DNA of 64,000 bases from Gordionus sp. m RMFG-2023 (taxonomy: Eukaryota > Nematomorpha > Gordioida > Chordodea > Parachordodidae): assembly GCF_954871325.1 (NCBI RefSeq), contig NC_088777.1, positions 50,693,366 through 50,757,365 of the forward strand, written 5' to 3'. A program made the translations under genes and the position numbers. Below are positions 34,613-49,209 of the stretch, in pieces. Position 1 is the stretch's first letter; each line of letters begins with the position of its first letter. The notes below the pieces were generated by a model. It was not told the DNA's origin. It did no database searches and was given only the letters and a program-made list of their open reading frames with translations.

Positions 34613-36850
34613 TGAACATGGCCATTTCTATAATTAATGTACTACTACTTAAAAATGGGATTAATATGTTTACATAAGATATTCTTGAATATTTAGCCAT
34701 ATTTAACCCGCCAATTAAACCTAATTAATATCTTGATAGATATAGGATTATTCTTAAATTATATTTTTTTAAACAAATGTTTACAATATTTTAAAACATC
34801 TTATACCATTAAAATAATATATATTTATATGATATAAATATTTAAAGGGAAGAATTTTGATGAATTACGTATGCAAATCATTATCAATATATTTTAAAAA
34901 TTCTAAATTTAACAATATATCATATTTTTATTTTAAAACTATTTAGTAAAAATGTGTCTTGCATGTATGTTAAATAAATTATAAATATATTATATAATTT
35001 CTGATAATCTGGAAAATGGAATAATCAAGAATTTTCTCGTGATTATATCTTTAAATTTTAAACCAATCACCACGGACAATTTTAATTTTTAAAAAATCAA
35101 CCGGAAATGTATTTCAGCATATGTAGTAACACCCTATAAATTTCAAACAACTTTCTCTATAAACTTTTATTCTTTTTTTTGATTTATATGAATCGATAAA
35201 TAAAATTCTTAAATTCATTATAAAATTGTTCAAAATTCACTGTCAATACGACAAATATAAAACAGCAGATATAAATTAAATCGCAATATATTTTAAAATT
35301 TTGGCCCGGCATGGCCAGAATTTTTTTAAAAGTATTGAGCCCATCCAGTCCAAACCAATCTAGTTTTTAAAAAAATAATAACTGGGGCCGGGCCTACTTT
35401 TTTTCGATCTATGATTGGCCTATCAATTTCACACAATTTCTCCAATCTATTATAGTGTATTATATGAAAAGTATAAAATAATTATGATTGTCTTAACGTT
35501 CACGACAAAATTTAGTTTAAAATGAAAGGTAAAAAATAGCCTTCAGCAAATGTTAAGCCGAGAGATTTTGAATCACAGCTGGAGAATTCTGGATATGTCC
35601 CTATTCCAAATTAAATCATTTTAAAGATATATTTAAACCCGTCAGATGCGAACCTCTATTAAATTTTAATATTTGAGTGAAAACTAAATTTTTTTTATTT
35701 TATAATATTTCATTTTTAATTTTGAATAAATTGGCGGGCATTTTCTTCAAAAATCTGTAAGCCGGTAGATAATATACTAGCCCAGTGAGAATTTGATCGG
35801 AAATGTATTTTAGCATGTAGATTACCTATCTTATAAAAATTTGAAAAATTTCGCCATATACATTCATATATTTGTTTTTTTAATTTACATTAAAAAAAAT
35901 CTACATAAAAATTGATTTCAAATACATCTAAAAATAATGTATTTTAAATATAAATAATTAATAGATACCTAAATAAATTTTCAAAAAATAGTACTTAAAT
36001 TATAAATGCATTGACAATTTAACAAGTCGAATTTCATAGTATTAGGAAAAATATTATGCAAGTCTTAAGATTTTGCCCATAGGTGTCACAAAGGTTTGAA
36101 CATCTACTTACGAAATCTCGAGTCTTAGACAATATTTATTTGGCTAAAATAGTGAGTTAGCCGTTTATAAAAATCGGCTGAAATCGAGCCGTTTAACACT
36201 ACTGTCAATTTCTTTTCATTTTAAAATATATTTTTATTATTAACCATCGAAGATTTGAATTATCATGGAAATAGTATCATCGCATAGAATTATTTTCCGT
36301 TTATTATAATTTGTCTGGGGTAACACAGATATTGTAAATGCAATATTTATTATATATATGTTTACATTTATAGCAGAGTTTTTTTTTATACAAGTATTAA
36401 AAAATATAAATTGAAATTATTTTTACAGTAAAATGATTAAACACAGAATTATTATTATTATAGCGCATAAATTTAATAAAATAAATTTAAATTTGACTTG
36501 TAAAATTCTTCTCCCACCCCCCTTCTCATTTAAGTTTAGTTCATCGTTATTGTTTACTATCTCTTCGGTTATCTCTTCTACTTCGTACTCTATAAATAAT
36601 TTAGAAACAACTCAAAAAAATGAATCGTAACATTGGTTCACCTAGAATATTGCTAAGGGGAAAAAGGAATTACTATTTAGTATAGTTTTTAAGTACACAC
36701 ATTGCAGACCTTTAGCCATGTTATATTTTTTAAAGAAAGCATTTCTTTCTAATTATGCTCTTTTTCGAAAATTTTGAATTATTTTCATTATTTTTAAAAG
36801 TTTATAGCTTTTACTTATTTCCCATTCAGATTTTTGTTTATAGTAATAGA
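34613..36850. other. AT-rich stretch, nothing firmly recognised
   Basis: At 35300-35400 there are GGCCCGGC and GGGCCGGGCC words in opposite arrangement, possibly the remains of subterminal arrays of a small element. No gene is visible. Confidence 0.35.
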
Positions 36851-36852
36851 AA

Positions 36853-37280
<428 letters not shown>

Positions 37281-37474
37281 ATTCTGACACATTGATAAAT
37301 TAAGAGCAGGTTAAAAGTTCCACATGAATTGTCTCCAAATCACATTATTGGTGTTTTACAATACTGGAATATATTCCTGGTCGTCAAATCAGGTTTTTGA
37401 AAATTCAAAAATAGAGTTCCAAAGCCCATTGAATGTTCTTAATACTATTATGTTATATATTTGACTGTATTTAA

Positions 37475-38930
37475 TATAGATAAAAAGCCAAAGACACTTC
37501 CAAAGAAGCATACATAATTAATTATTGGAAACACATTTACTTATATTAAAAATTGTTTAATCATTGGGTTCTATATAGTTTATTAATCACAACTTATTGG
37601 ATAAATATTTTAAATGTGAATTTATGATTTTATCAATAATTGATTATTAGAAACATTAGATTTTTTGAGGGTTACTTTTTTTTTGTTTTTTAAAGTTATT
37701 TTTATATTTGGAACAATCCAAATTAAAATAGTAATATTCAATTATTGGAAACACATTTACTTATTATATTAAAAATTGTTTAATCATTGGGTTCTATATA
37801 GTTTATTAATCACAACTTATTGGATAAATATTTTAAATGTGTATTTATTATTTTATCAATAATTGATTATTAGAAACATTCTATTTTTACAATGTTTAAT
37901 CTTCGGTTTCTGTATAATTCAATAATCATAACATATTTAATAAATATTTTTTTGGGAACTTATTATTTTATCAATAATTATTAGAAACACTTTCATAAAC
38001 ATATAATATTGTTTAATCTTAAGGTTTGTAATTAATCAATGATCCATAATCATAATACCATTTACTATATATGTAAAGGGAATTAATTATATTATCAATA
38101 AAATAAAATTTTGCCTCTAATTAATAATATTTTAATTTGTACTAAGGAGCAGAACTAATGTAGGATGTGGTAAGTTAGAAGAGTGTTTAGAAGTGCCATA
38201 TCGACAATTTTGTTTATCTTTAAACCATAAAAAAAACATAAATTTTATTTTTATATATCAATAATAATTAAAAAAAATTTTTTTTAAATGAATTGAAAAA
38301 TATAATCTACATATAGTATGGACCCTAGTGTTGTTAGATGGTCGACTTTTTTCAAACTGTGAACTCTTACTGGAGTCGTAAAAAAATGGCTCAGACTCTA
38401 GCGGTTTAACGAGCCGACTGAGCCGATGTATATATATATATGTTAAAAAATTATATTATATATGATAATTCATAACAATAATACAATCTATTTTAAATAT
38501 ATAAACCCCAATAAGTGTCTATCATATTTATTCAATTGTCAATTGTAATCTTATAAGGTATACTATTAAAAATATTTTAGGACGCATTTTTTTTTATATT
38601 TTGCGAAGTAAAAGTGCTAAAATATTCGAAGTTAGAATAGAACTCGAATTTTTAATAAATATGTTTATTGTTATTAATTTTCAAAGTTGTCTTTTTTTGA
38701 CCATTAGTACGATTTAAATGTTAATCAATAGTTAATCAATAAATTCGTCCAATAGGATGTCAACCTTTTCCCCTTAATGAGCGAGTCTAATACCAGGTGG
38801 CCGGTAGTATTTTTAAACAATAAATTTCAATTAATAAATTCATCTTAAATGAAGATTTCAGGATATTAATTATTGAATATAATTTTAGATAAAATAATAT
38901 TAACCTTAATATACATTTAATAAATATAAG
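37475..38930 (+). repeat. Long dispersed repeat, copy 1 (unidentified family)
   Basis: It matches 60650-61990 in the same order and orientation: GCCAAAGA(A/C)ACTTCCAAAG, ATTGTTTAATC-TTGGGTTCTATATAGTT, the AGTATGG(A/C)CC(C/T)TAGTGTTGTTA block, ACTGGAGTCGTAAAAAA, and AATAGGATGTCAACCTTTTC near the far end. Inside it a block of about 140 bp occurs twice almost unchanged (37513-37655 and 37739-37877), followed by two worn partial units (to about 38100). No coding frame or terminal repeat was identified. Confidence 0.65.
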
Positions 38931-39263
38931 TTTAAAATTAAAATAATTTTAATTATTAAGAAATTTTTAACCCCATCAACTTGAAAATCAATATCTGGTT
39001 TGGATTGGTAAGAGAAGTTATCAAGATAATAAAATAGGCTCAAGATCCTGAATTTGATAAATACTAGAAAGCGACCAAATAGTCTTAAATTCTGAAAAAT
39101 CTACCCATCCTAAGACTAGGCGCTTTTTAATCCTAAAATGGATATATACTTTTTTTGACTAAATGTGTATAACGCTTAGATCCCGCTTGAGGACTTAGGG
39201 ACAATTAAATCATAATCCCTCTCGTTCCATATTAGAAGGTTTTATTCCGATCCGGTTCATTAG
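38931..39263. other. Flank of the composite hAT, nothing recognised
   Basis: AT-rich single-copy-looking sequence. It ends with the target duplication TTCATTAG at 39256-39263. Confidence 0.4.
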
Positions 39264-41814
39264 CAGGGTTACCAGGTCAAAATTTTTAATTGCGGGAGAT
39301 ATTTGGTACTTTGCGGGAGAAATATGAAAATTGCGGTAGAAATATAAAAATTGCTAAAAAAAATTTTTGCACGCCTTAGGCCGTGATTTTGAATTGACTC
39401 CGCCTATTATTTTTTATAATTTATAATTATATAAATACAAAGTCGGTAACTATTTTACAAAATAAAATAACATCTTGATTAAATATATATTTTAAAAAAA
39501 CCAACAATCTTTTTTAAATATAAAAGAATGTAAACAAAGATAAAATTTTATTAAAAAAAACGATTTTAATTTTACAATTAAAATAATATTTTATGCGAAT
39601 ATCCCGCAAAACAACCGCAATTAGAAATTTAGTGTGTGTGTGTATAACATTATAAGGATAGGCGCTTAATTATCACGAATCACGTTTAAATACATAATAA
39701 GGTACTCCAAAGATAATAAATAATACAGATGCAACTACAGTTGCGACAATTGTAATCACTTATCTTGTTGTACAACATAAAAACTTATCATCACAATGTT
39801 GGTAGAATCGAATGATTTCACATGTAGGAAATTTAATACATGCTGTTAATGTGTGGTTGAAATCAGAAGAATCTTAATAAAGATTCACAAAATTATTCTG
39901 AAGATGTGTTCATCTTTACAGTTAATAATTGACATATATTTTTATAGCGTTGCTAAAACTTAAATATATTTTATTTGAGATTATATAATAGAATTAAATG
40001 TCTACCGTCATTATTGAGATATTTATAAAATTCCTGGCATGACATATTATATAATTGTTTAACCATTAGCTCGGCCTCTAATGTGGTTAAAGCAATCCGA
40101 TTTCTCCTAGGCAGTCCTCATCAGGCTAAAAATGCGCTCTGATGAGGCATTAGAATGTAAGGAGAAGACATACTCGCATATTTTTTCTAAGCATGGGGAT
40201 TTATCGTTATTACGAAAAAACTCTTCCCATTTGTCCTCTGCTTAGACCATCTAACTTTAAGTATTTTGGCGAACATAAAATATAGAGAGAATTACAATCT
40301 CCTCAAATAAGACATCATTGTCTTTCGGTATTTTTAATATATTTTATTAAATTATAAAAACCATCAATTGATGGTTTCTGTTCCAAGGTCATAATATTTA
40401 TACATTTTGATTGTAAATATTCTAAAATTGTCTTAATAAAAATATCTGCTTCAATTAAAAATGTATTAATTATAGTATTATTTGATTTTAATAGAATATT
40501 TTTATCAATAGCGCCATAAAATTTATTATCAATTTTTAACTGTAGAGATGAACAGAGCTGTTGCATGATTTTGTAAATTTTTATTAATAAAGAATATTCT
40601 GATTGCAGCTGAATATTAACTGCATGAAGTAGATTTCCTACATGTGAAACTAATCCCAAATATGCTTCTGCCATTTCATACTCGAAAAAATTTTTCAAAA
40701 TTTTAGGAGAGTTTATAAAATTTTTATTTAAGAAATATTTTTCTAATGTTTCTTAAATATTTAATTCTACATTGACAGTTATTAATGATAACCACCTGAT
40801 AGGTACATATCGCAACAACTCACACCATTCAAAGTCAGACCACTTCACCAACTCTTTTTTTCATCTACTCTTTTAATTGAACTAAATTCGTTAAAACATT
40901 TCATCACAATGATTTCGACATCCACAGATATTCATTGCCTTCTTGCAAGAATTATGTAGTATATGGCATATACAGCTAATTGGTATTAATTCATTATTGT
41001 GCTTCCTCAATTCGGTAAATACACTTTGGTTTTTGCCAAAATTTACAGAGGCATTATCAGCGCAGAAAGCAGACATGCAATTTATTGATAACCATGAAGC
41101 TATATTTACATTATGTGGTTAGTTACATCTTTGGATTTTTCACTATCAGAGGAAAATATTTTACAGTTTTATTGAAATGTTAGTATTTAATGTTTTAATA
41201 TTTCCCTTATTAGATGCATCTGTTAGAATTACACATGGATGCCCATCTTTCAAATCATCTAGAATTGACCTCTATGATTTAAGTATTAAAACACTTGTGA
41301 TAGCCTTGCTCATTTTTGTTCTACAACAAGTAAGGTTTGCATTATATTGGAGTCATTAAATATCATGAGAAAAAGATTAGACCCAATTGTGATGATATAG
41401 CTTGTTGGAACTACATGATAGATGTATACGATTTCCGCAAATGTAGTTACATCTGTATTTATTATTTTTGAAAATATTTTTATATTGCAATCGATGTTGA
41501 TATACTACCCTGTACTGAATTATATGAATGAAATGATGTAGATTTATTATTGAATAAAAATAAAGCAGGATAGAAGGAAATTTACAAACTAGACATGTAA
41601 AATATAAAAATAATCAATTAATGTCTCTCAAAATTATTATTTATATATTAAAAACGTTAAAATACTATAAAAAAAATTGCGGGAGAAATTAAAAAATTGC
41701 GATAGACTTTTGCGGGATTTCCAATTGCGGTAGTTTTGCGGGAGAGAGATGTCTGCGTGTAAACTAAAAAATTGCGGAAGTCTCCCACTGATGGGGAGAG
41801 ACATGGCAACCCTG
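39264..41814 (-). mobile_element. Composite inverted hAT element, copy 1
   Basis: The ends are CAGGGTTACCAGG at 39264 and GGCAACCCTG ending at 41814. The target duplication TTCATTAG (39256-39263 and 41815-41822) is perfect, so insertion is fairly recent. The element is two arms joined tail to tail. The main arm (about 39,955-41,814, minus strand) carries the transposase remnant. The other arm (39,264 to about 39,955, plus strand) is a shortened homologous copy running from its own end through a BED-like region to a VGN-x-x-HAVN block and stopping at the join. Words of the TTGCGGGAGAAAT type repeat just inside both ends. A copy with the same join lies at 51,869-59,236. Confidence 0.85.
40040..41500 (-). 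pseudogene. hAT transposase remnant (main arm of composite copy 1)
   Basis: Minus-strand pieces in order: a region with the BED-like start (about 41480-41300); FCADNASVNFGKNQSVFTEL then ISCICHILHN (second catalytic Asp region and the His-Asn block, 41076-40930); a linking piece with WCELLRYVPIRW-like residues near 40800-40840; FEYEMAEAYLGLVSHVGNLLHAVN (40690-40610); and the C-terminal dimerisation block with SNASSERIFSLMRTA (about 40180-40120), then LTTLEAELMVKQ. The wording matches BED-type hAT transposases seen in many invertebrates. Frames change repeatedly, so no active product is expected. The same blocks are found in the plus orientation in copy 2. Confidence 0.75.
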
Positions 41815-41839
41815 TTCATTAGTAACGATTTTTGGATAG

Positions 41840-42640
41840 GCTCGAATATACCTTAAACTTGTTATTCGATTCGATTCGTATTTTACAAATACGAATAACA
41901 CAATTATTCTATTCGAAAATTCGAATCGAATTCGAATAAAGAAAATATATTATTCGTCGAATATATTTTTATCTATTATTCAATCGAATTATTCGATTAA
42001 AATAATTATTAATAAATAGCGAAAAATAATCATATATTATTAGTAGGAATTATTTGCTATTATTCCTATTAATTAAAATTTCCTAAAACATTTTATATTT
42101 CTAAATGTTGTTAACGGCTGTTTTTATTCGAATAATTAATAATACAAAATTAACTTCCGAAAATTGTTTTATGATGGACGAAGAAAGTATTTATTAATAT
42201 GTAATTTAACACACATACAATTATAAATAACTAGTAGCTATCCCGTCAAGAATGACGGGAGAACCAGATATTTTTTCTTTGTTTGATGATGGAGAAATCA
42301 TCAATTTGACTTTTTGCAAAAACTTTGTTTAAAAAATTTGTTGGTATATTTGTCTTCTACATGATATGAATATTATAATGATTTTTCTACATTATATATA
42401 AATATACTATATATGTAATGTATGCTTCTATATTATCTTAATAAAATTTGTTTGTCTTTTATTCATAGTTGAATTTTACAAAATAAATTTAATATGCTAT
42501 CTTTTTTAATTTACGGTTATATAAAATTCTCAAATTGAATCGAATATTCGACAAATCGAATAGAATAATCATTTTATTATTCGCACAAATACGAATAATG
42601 AATTATTCGATTCTTATTTTTGTAGGTCTAGTTAAAATAA
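41840..42640. mobile_element. Possible small element with ATTCGAATA/CGAATAAT subterminal words
   Basis: Both sides (41858-41990 and 42535-42630) are filled with ATTCGATT, TTCGAATCGAA, ACGAATAAT and their complements, around an interior without coding (42000-42530). This is the arrangement seen in the small hAT elements of the window. Clean ends and target duplication were not found; a TAGG/CCTA-type end is only suggestive. Confidence 0.35.
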
Positions 42641-45030
42641 AAATTATGTAGCGGATAAGTGGCATAAATGCCCATATGAAGATAATAATTAAAATATTTG
42701 GAGTCTAATGCGGACACACAGTATAGAATGAGGAAAGGGAGAGAAAAAAATAGGTTGGGAACTTTATGAAACTTCTCAAAAATACTCAGTGGGGCATATT
42801 AAAAAAATATATTTTGAAGCTATTTTCCCCTATATGTTTTTACAATCGATCTTAGATACAAATAGAAAATAGTGGATAAAAATTTATATTATATTACGTC
42901 ATATTAAATTTTAATGCCTGTCATCTGACAGTTTGTCAATAACCTTTCTTTTATACCTGACAAAACATGATAGATGCAAGATTATCTATTCTATTATTAC
43001 CTGAAATAATTTATATTAATAAAATAATTATATCGAGGATTATGATATGTTTAAATATTCTTTCTATAATATATATAAATAAATATTATTTTATATATAT
43101 TTAAATATTTTATTTATAATTGTTATATATATATTTATATAAAATTTAATATTATTTCTATATTAGTAAATAATACTTCAATTATCAGTTTAATTAATTA
43201 AATTAAAACTATTAACAATATGTTTTACTTTTATATATAATTTTACTTTCAGTAGTTTAATATTGTCTAAATTATTATATAAATATTTTATAAATTTATT
43301 AAAATTTAAAAAAAAGTTAAAAATAAATTTTAAAAAATTTTAAAATGTCTAGTTTGTATTCACCATCTTTCTTCTCTTTTATAGTTTTTATAAGCTAACA
43401 TTATTCATTCAAAATATTATAAATTTTATATTTTCAATACTTAAATATTCTATTTGCACAGTTTAATTACTTTAATTATATCGTTCATTTTGGTCTATTA
43501 GTTTTTAATCTATAAGGCAAATATTTCAATTGAATGAACATAAAGTAAACTACAGGTTGCTTTTAAATTAGGTTTAATGTTGAGATTATCATTTAAAATT
43601 TTAAAAATTTAACCAAGGAATAATATTAAAATCTAAAATGGAAAAAAACAATCTTAATTGGAATATTTTTGTTTTGACCCCTTAAACACAAGTATGTAAA
43701 AATAAATTAATACGGGTTTGCTGGGCTTAATACAAGACTATCTCTTACTCGGGCCAATATATAAATGAAAGTAAAATAAAATATTTATTGTTAAATCATA
43801 ATTTAATGTATATTTGTTTCCCCATAAAAAAACAGTACACTAGTAAGTTTACAGTAGTGAAGACAGGAAGAGGTTTAGCGTCTAAATTTTAATTAAATAT
43901 TTAGACATAAAAATTATTTTTAATAAAAACCGCAATCTCATAATATTTTTGATATTTTATGAAATTTACTAACTTTTTTTTATATTTCGATATATTAATT
44001 TTCATATAACATACTTGAAAGCTCATAATAAAAAAAAATAATTGTATAAAGTACTAAACAACTTTCAAATAAATACTGTACAATACAATTTTAGTTACTA
44101 TTCAAATTAATTTTTACTAACCATTATTATATAAATACTGCCCAAATTGTTTTTTTTAGTAAAAAACAATATATCCCATTTTGATAAATTTACTGCCCAA
44201 AAAAATTCATAACCTTTTCTATATCAAAAAAGTTATAATTATTTTTTCCTAAGATTAATTTAAATAAAGGCGAAAAATATAGAAATAGAACTTAGGAAAA
44301 GGAATAAGGGATTTAAAAGAAGAGTTTCTAAAAAATTAAATAGTGTAATGTAATCAAATGCTGTCAGCAGCAAGTAATAATCTTAAATTACATAGCCACA
44401 CAAAGAATAGATGCTGGTTAATTAGCAGTCATAGCCATGACACTCACTATGTAAACTCATATCAGAATTTCATATGTTATATGATTTGATAAAACAAAAA
44501 CAGTAAAATCTTTATAAGAAATAATTATGACAATGTATTGAAGCCTTGACATTTATACGACAAAGATGCCATATTAGAAATGAAATATTTAATAATTAAA
44601 ATAAGGGTGTGATATTAAGAAAGTATCAAGATTTTATATATTATTGTCGCACCACCTCTAGTTGGTATATTATGTCTTAAAATAATAGTAGTTTGTAATA
44701 ATACCAAAAATATACTCGTATTGAAAATTTAACTCAAAATTGTATTTCAGAGAAGAAAAAAGCTTCCTCTAAAAACATGTGAAAAGGTTATCTAACAAGG
44801 ATTATTGGCATGAATAATATGATTAATTTTAAATAATATTATTTCTATTCAAAATAAATAGATGGTGTTAAATAATTGAATGCAAATTGTTGCTTATATT
44901 TATTATCAAAAGCGTTGATTAGTAAAGTTATTAAAATATTATCTTTAATATATATTATAACTGTCAAATATGTCTGTGAAGGTGGCATTTTACCCATTAT
45001 TTTGTAACCAATTCTATATAATATAGTACT
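42641..45030. other. AT-rich stretch, nothing recognised
   Basis: No gene-like frame, no bounded repeat. TATATA runs around 43060-43150. Confidence 0.4.
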
Positions 45031-45032
45031 AT

Positions 45033-48000
45033 TGAAATGTATTCAGAACAATAATATAAAGTCATTTATTTCATATAATAAATTATATATATATATGTTT
45101 TACAATTTTTATCTATTATAATAAATTGTAGCTTTAAGTAAATATAAAATCACAATTTATTTAAATACATTAAAGTTCTCCCCACTATAAATTGAATTCA
45201 TCATAATAACGTAATGGGGGTTTCGAAACTCTTTTTCCTAGAATTGTATTTCCATTATATTCTTCAATGTCCAAATCCTCAGTCATTGTTATGGGTGTTT
45301 CCTTAGCTGTACATGAGCTTCCCTCAGTTGGTCGGCATGCTTGTTTTTTTACAATACCCTCAGACTCAAAATCATACAATATCGCACTTTTACGTTGAAC
45401 AACTGTCCTTTCATGCTATCTCGCTGTCCTTTCGTTTTTTACTCAAACCTTTTGCTTGTCTTCAAATTCATGGGGCTCAAAGTTCCTTTCATTATAATTT
45501 TTTTGTTTCCATAACGCGTTTTCAGTCCTTTCTCTCGCAGATAATTTCCATTGATCTAACGCTGAGCGGCCTTCCAAATATAATTTTGACAGGAGATTTT
45601 CCGGTAGTTGCATTTGAAGTCTTTTGGTGTGTAATTAAAACATTCGCTAAATTTAACTGGTCAGGAGTCCCACTTCTCCTTCCAGCATAGAAACGCGTCT
45701 TTATCGTACGTAAATAACACTCAGCTAAACCATGCGATTTGGGGTTATAGGGGGCTGATCTAAAATGTTTTGTATTATTTTTAAAAAGAAACGTTTTGAA
45801 TTCAGATCCAGTAAACTGAGTACCGTTATCTGAGACAACGAGGTAAACCAATCTAGCAAAATAATTACGCAGATTATTTATTACACTCGTCGAATTAATA
45901 TGTGTTAAAATTGCAACTTCAACCCATTTGGTGAATTAACCAATAATTTCCAGACACGGGGCCTCTCAAATCAATGTGTATTCGTTCCCAAGCTGGGTAG
46001 GAATATTCCAATTTTATAACAGTACTTCTCTGGCTCCCGGTTTTTCTACCCGGCAACTCTTGTAGTTTTTGACGAATTCTTCAACATCTCGATCAAGATT
46101 CGTCCAGAAGACATAGTGTCTGCATAAAGATTTTATCCTCACTATCCCAGGATATCCTTGATGGATAACATTCAAAACCTCATTTTTTAGGTTATCGGGA
46201 ATAATGATTCTATCATTATAAAATAATAGCCCTTCTTCGAAAGAATCTTTAATTAAGATGATATTTTTTTAAACTTTCCGAATTATTATTCATATTATCA
46301 ATATGCCAATGATTTTTTATTAATTTAATGATCTCTTTTAGATTTATATCATTGATCGTTTCATTTATAACTTTACTTCGAGTGAACGATAAATCTTCTA
46401 TTAAATTGATTTTTACTTCTCAAATTTCATTTTCAAAATTTTTTTTAACTTCATTAATTTTTTCTCTCTCTACCCCCAAACGGGACAGAGCGCTGTTTTG
46501 ATTACCCGGCCTATGAATTATCTCATAGTCGTAATTTAAAAGCTTCGTCGCCCACCGTATTAAACGGTTATTTGTTATTTTATTTAGGTCTCCTTTATCA
46601 CCTAAGATATATTTTAAAGGTTTATGATCTATAACCAAAATAAAATGTCTTCCATAAATATATTGATGAAACTTCTCGATAGCCAACATGATCGCCGAAG
46701 CCTCCCGATCGATAGTGGCATAATTTTCAGCCGCCGAAAGTGTCCTCGATGCGTAAGCAATCGGTTTCTCCTGGCCAGTAGGAAATTGGTGTAAAATAAC
46801 AGCTCCTAGACCATCGTCGGAAGCATCACAAGAAATCACGACAGGAATATCGGCTGAATAAGGATTTATTGTATCTTCTTTTGATAATATTATTTTTACT
46901 CTATTAAATATTTCATCTTCTTTAGCTGACCAAAACCAACTCACATTTTTACTCGTTAGTCGGTGTAAAGGCGCACAAATAGAATATAAATTTTTAATAA
47001 AACGATTCATGATAATTTACCATTCCTAAAAACGAACGTAATTCTTTAACATTAGATGGTGTTTTACAATTTTTTATAGCATTAATCTAGTCTTCGGTCG
47101 GGTGAATTCCGAATTCATCAATAACATGACCTAAATAAGTAACTGACTTTTCTCCAATTTTAATTTTATCGGTCGTCGCTGTCAGTCCAGCCTTATCAAA
47201 TTTTCTTAATACTTCTTCTAGATTAACTATATGATCAAAATTATTCTCGCCTGCAATAATTACATCGTCTAAAAATACACTAACCATAGGAATTCCGTTT
47301 AATAGGTTTTGCATATAGCGTTGAAATATTAGCGGAGTCAACCCAAAAGGAATTATTTGGTATCGGTAATAACCGACATGAGTCGAAATTACTAATAGGT
47401 CTCTACATTCTGGACTAACTCCGAATTGTAAAAATGCATCTTATAAATCTATCGTTGAAAATATTTTACCACCCGCGATCCTATTTGTCAGGTCGACAAA
47501 AGTTGGTAATTAATCGTTATCTCTAAATTTTTGTTGATTGTTAAACGAAAATCTTCGCATATCCGCACGGCACTGGATTCTTTAAAATATTAACCGTTGG
47601 CGAAGCCCAAGTAATTGGAGTCTTTGTTGGATCCACCTTCTCGATAACGCCTTCATTTAAAAGTCTGTCCAACTCAGCTTCAACGGTTCGACGCATCGGA
47701 AATGGAATTCTTCAAGATGGCAGCGAAATTGGCACTGTATTTGGTTGTATCTTAACGACGGCTTTCTGTAATAATATTTGTCCTTATTTTTTTTTAAAAA
47801 CTTGCAGAAATTTTGAAACAATAGTATTTAAACTGGAATCTTTCATATTTATATTATTAATACGAACTTCTTCAGGAAGTTTTATATCAAATTCTTTAAG
47901 AAAGGGCATTCCAAAAATAAGGGAATTCTCACCTTTAACTACCCAAATAGGTAAAAATTTTGAAATATTTTTTACTTCGACTTCCACTAAACATTTACCC

Positions 48001-49209
48001 AATACTTCGATTTTGATATGGTTATATCCTACTAGTTTATAAGCAGGTGATAATATTAGTTTGCCTATGCGACTCCAGGTAACCTTGTCTATCACACTAC
48101 ACGCCGCGCCAGTATCAAATTCCATAGTAAGGTGCAGCCCATTTATCTTCGCATCTAGCTTTATTAGCAAAAGACAGGCGAGGTGTCTGTGGTAAAATCA
48201 TTTGTATAGCATGCGTTCTACACTCTTTCGTTCCGCACCTAAAGCATATTTACTTTTTTTGACTGAAATTAGGTTTAAAACTTGGTTTGTAAAAATTTTT
48301 GTTAAATTTGTTAGCATTATAATTATTATTATTATTATTATTGAATTTGTTTACGTTGTTGTAATTATTCCTAAAATAAGTATTTTTGTAACCTTGCATA
48401 GGTTTATGTTTAATTATTTTATTAACTTCTGTCAGGGTTTCCTTCTCCAATGAAGTCAGCGCAATAGCTAGACGCACAGTATCTTCAAAAGTAATATTTC
48501 CTTCGGCATATTTTGACCGAAGTTCTTTGTCCAGCTCAGGTACCCTACTCCTAAGATGACAACATCTCTTAAGAGTTCATCAACCGGCGATTTAAAATTA
48601 CATAAAGCGCAAATGTTTTTTATTTAATTGAAAAGTCATTTATACCTTCGTTATTTCTTTTTAATGTAAAAAAATTATTCCTATGAAAAAAAATAATCGA
48701 GACATCCTTAAAATTTTTTTTCTAAATTCTCGAGTAAAGTTAAATAATTTATATTAATCAAATTATTTGGAAAATAATAATTTTTTATTTTAACTAGATT
48801 TTCTGTGCCTATATATAGGCCAATAAAAAAAAAAATTTTTTATTTTCATCGAAAATATTTTTTACTTTGAAAATGAGTTCTAAATTATATAGGTAATCCT
48901 GAATATTAACTTTTTCTTTGACAAATTCTGGAATATGAAATTGAGTATGTTCTTCAATCTTCTTCAAAGGCATGTTATAATTTTAATCTTTTTATTTTAA
49001 ATAATTCGTCGTCGTCAAAAATGACTTGAAAAATAACTCGTCGCCAAATGAAATGAAATGAAAATGTATCAGAATAATTTATTATCAACTAAACATATAT
49101 ATATATATGTTTTACAATTTTTATAAATTGTAAATAAATTGTCGCTTTAAGCCAATATAAAAAAATCAATTTATTTAAATACAGCACAGCCCGCTCCCTT
49201 CCCCCTACA
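45033..49209 (-). mobile_element. Ty3/Gypsy LTR retrotransposon fossil, probably Mag-like
   Basis: This is an old broken copy on the minus strand. Direct repeats at the ends (about 45,033-45,189 and 49,049-49,209) are diverged short LTRs sharing ATGTTTTACAATTTTTAT and TTTATTTAAATACA. A primer-site-like TGGCGACGAG follows the 5' LTR. Parts in order from the right: a gag-like region (about 48.2-49.0 kb), protease with a DTGA motif (about 48.1 kb), RT (47.0-47.75 kb), RNase H (46.4-47.0 kb), integrase (45.5-46.4 kb), and a short C-terminal tail rich in charged residues ending just before the 3' LTR. It carries many breaks. The order of parts and the C-terminal wording recall Mag-clade elements, from memory. 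Confidence 0.85.

Noticed and set aside
41177-41359. Plus-strand 60-codon frame inside composite hAT copy 1
   Set aside because: It is antisense to the minus-strand transposase remnant.
48202-48453. Plus-strand frame with an isoleucine run
   Set aside because: It is antisense to an Asn-repeat stretch (AAT repeats) in the gag-like part of the Gypsy fossil.
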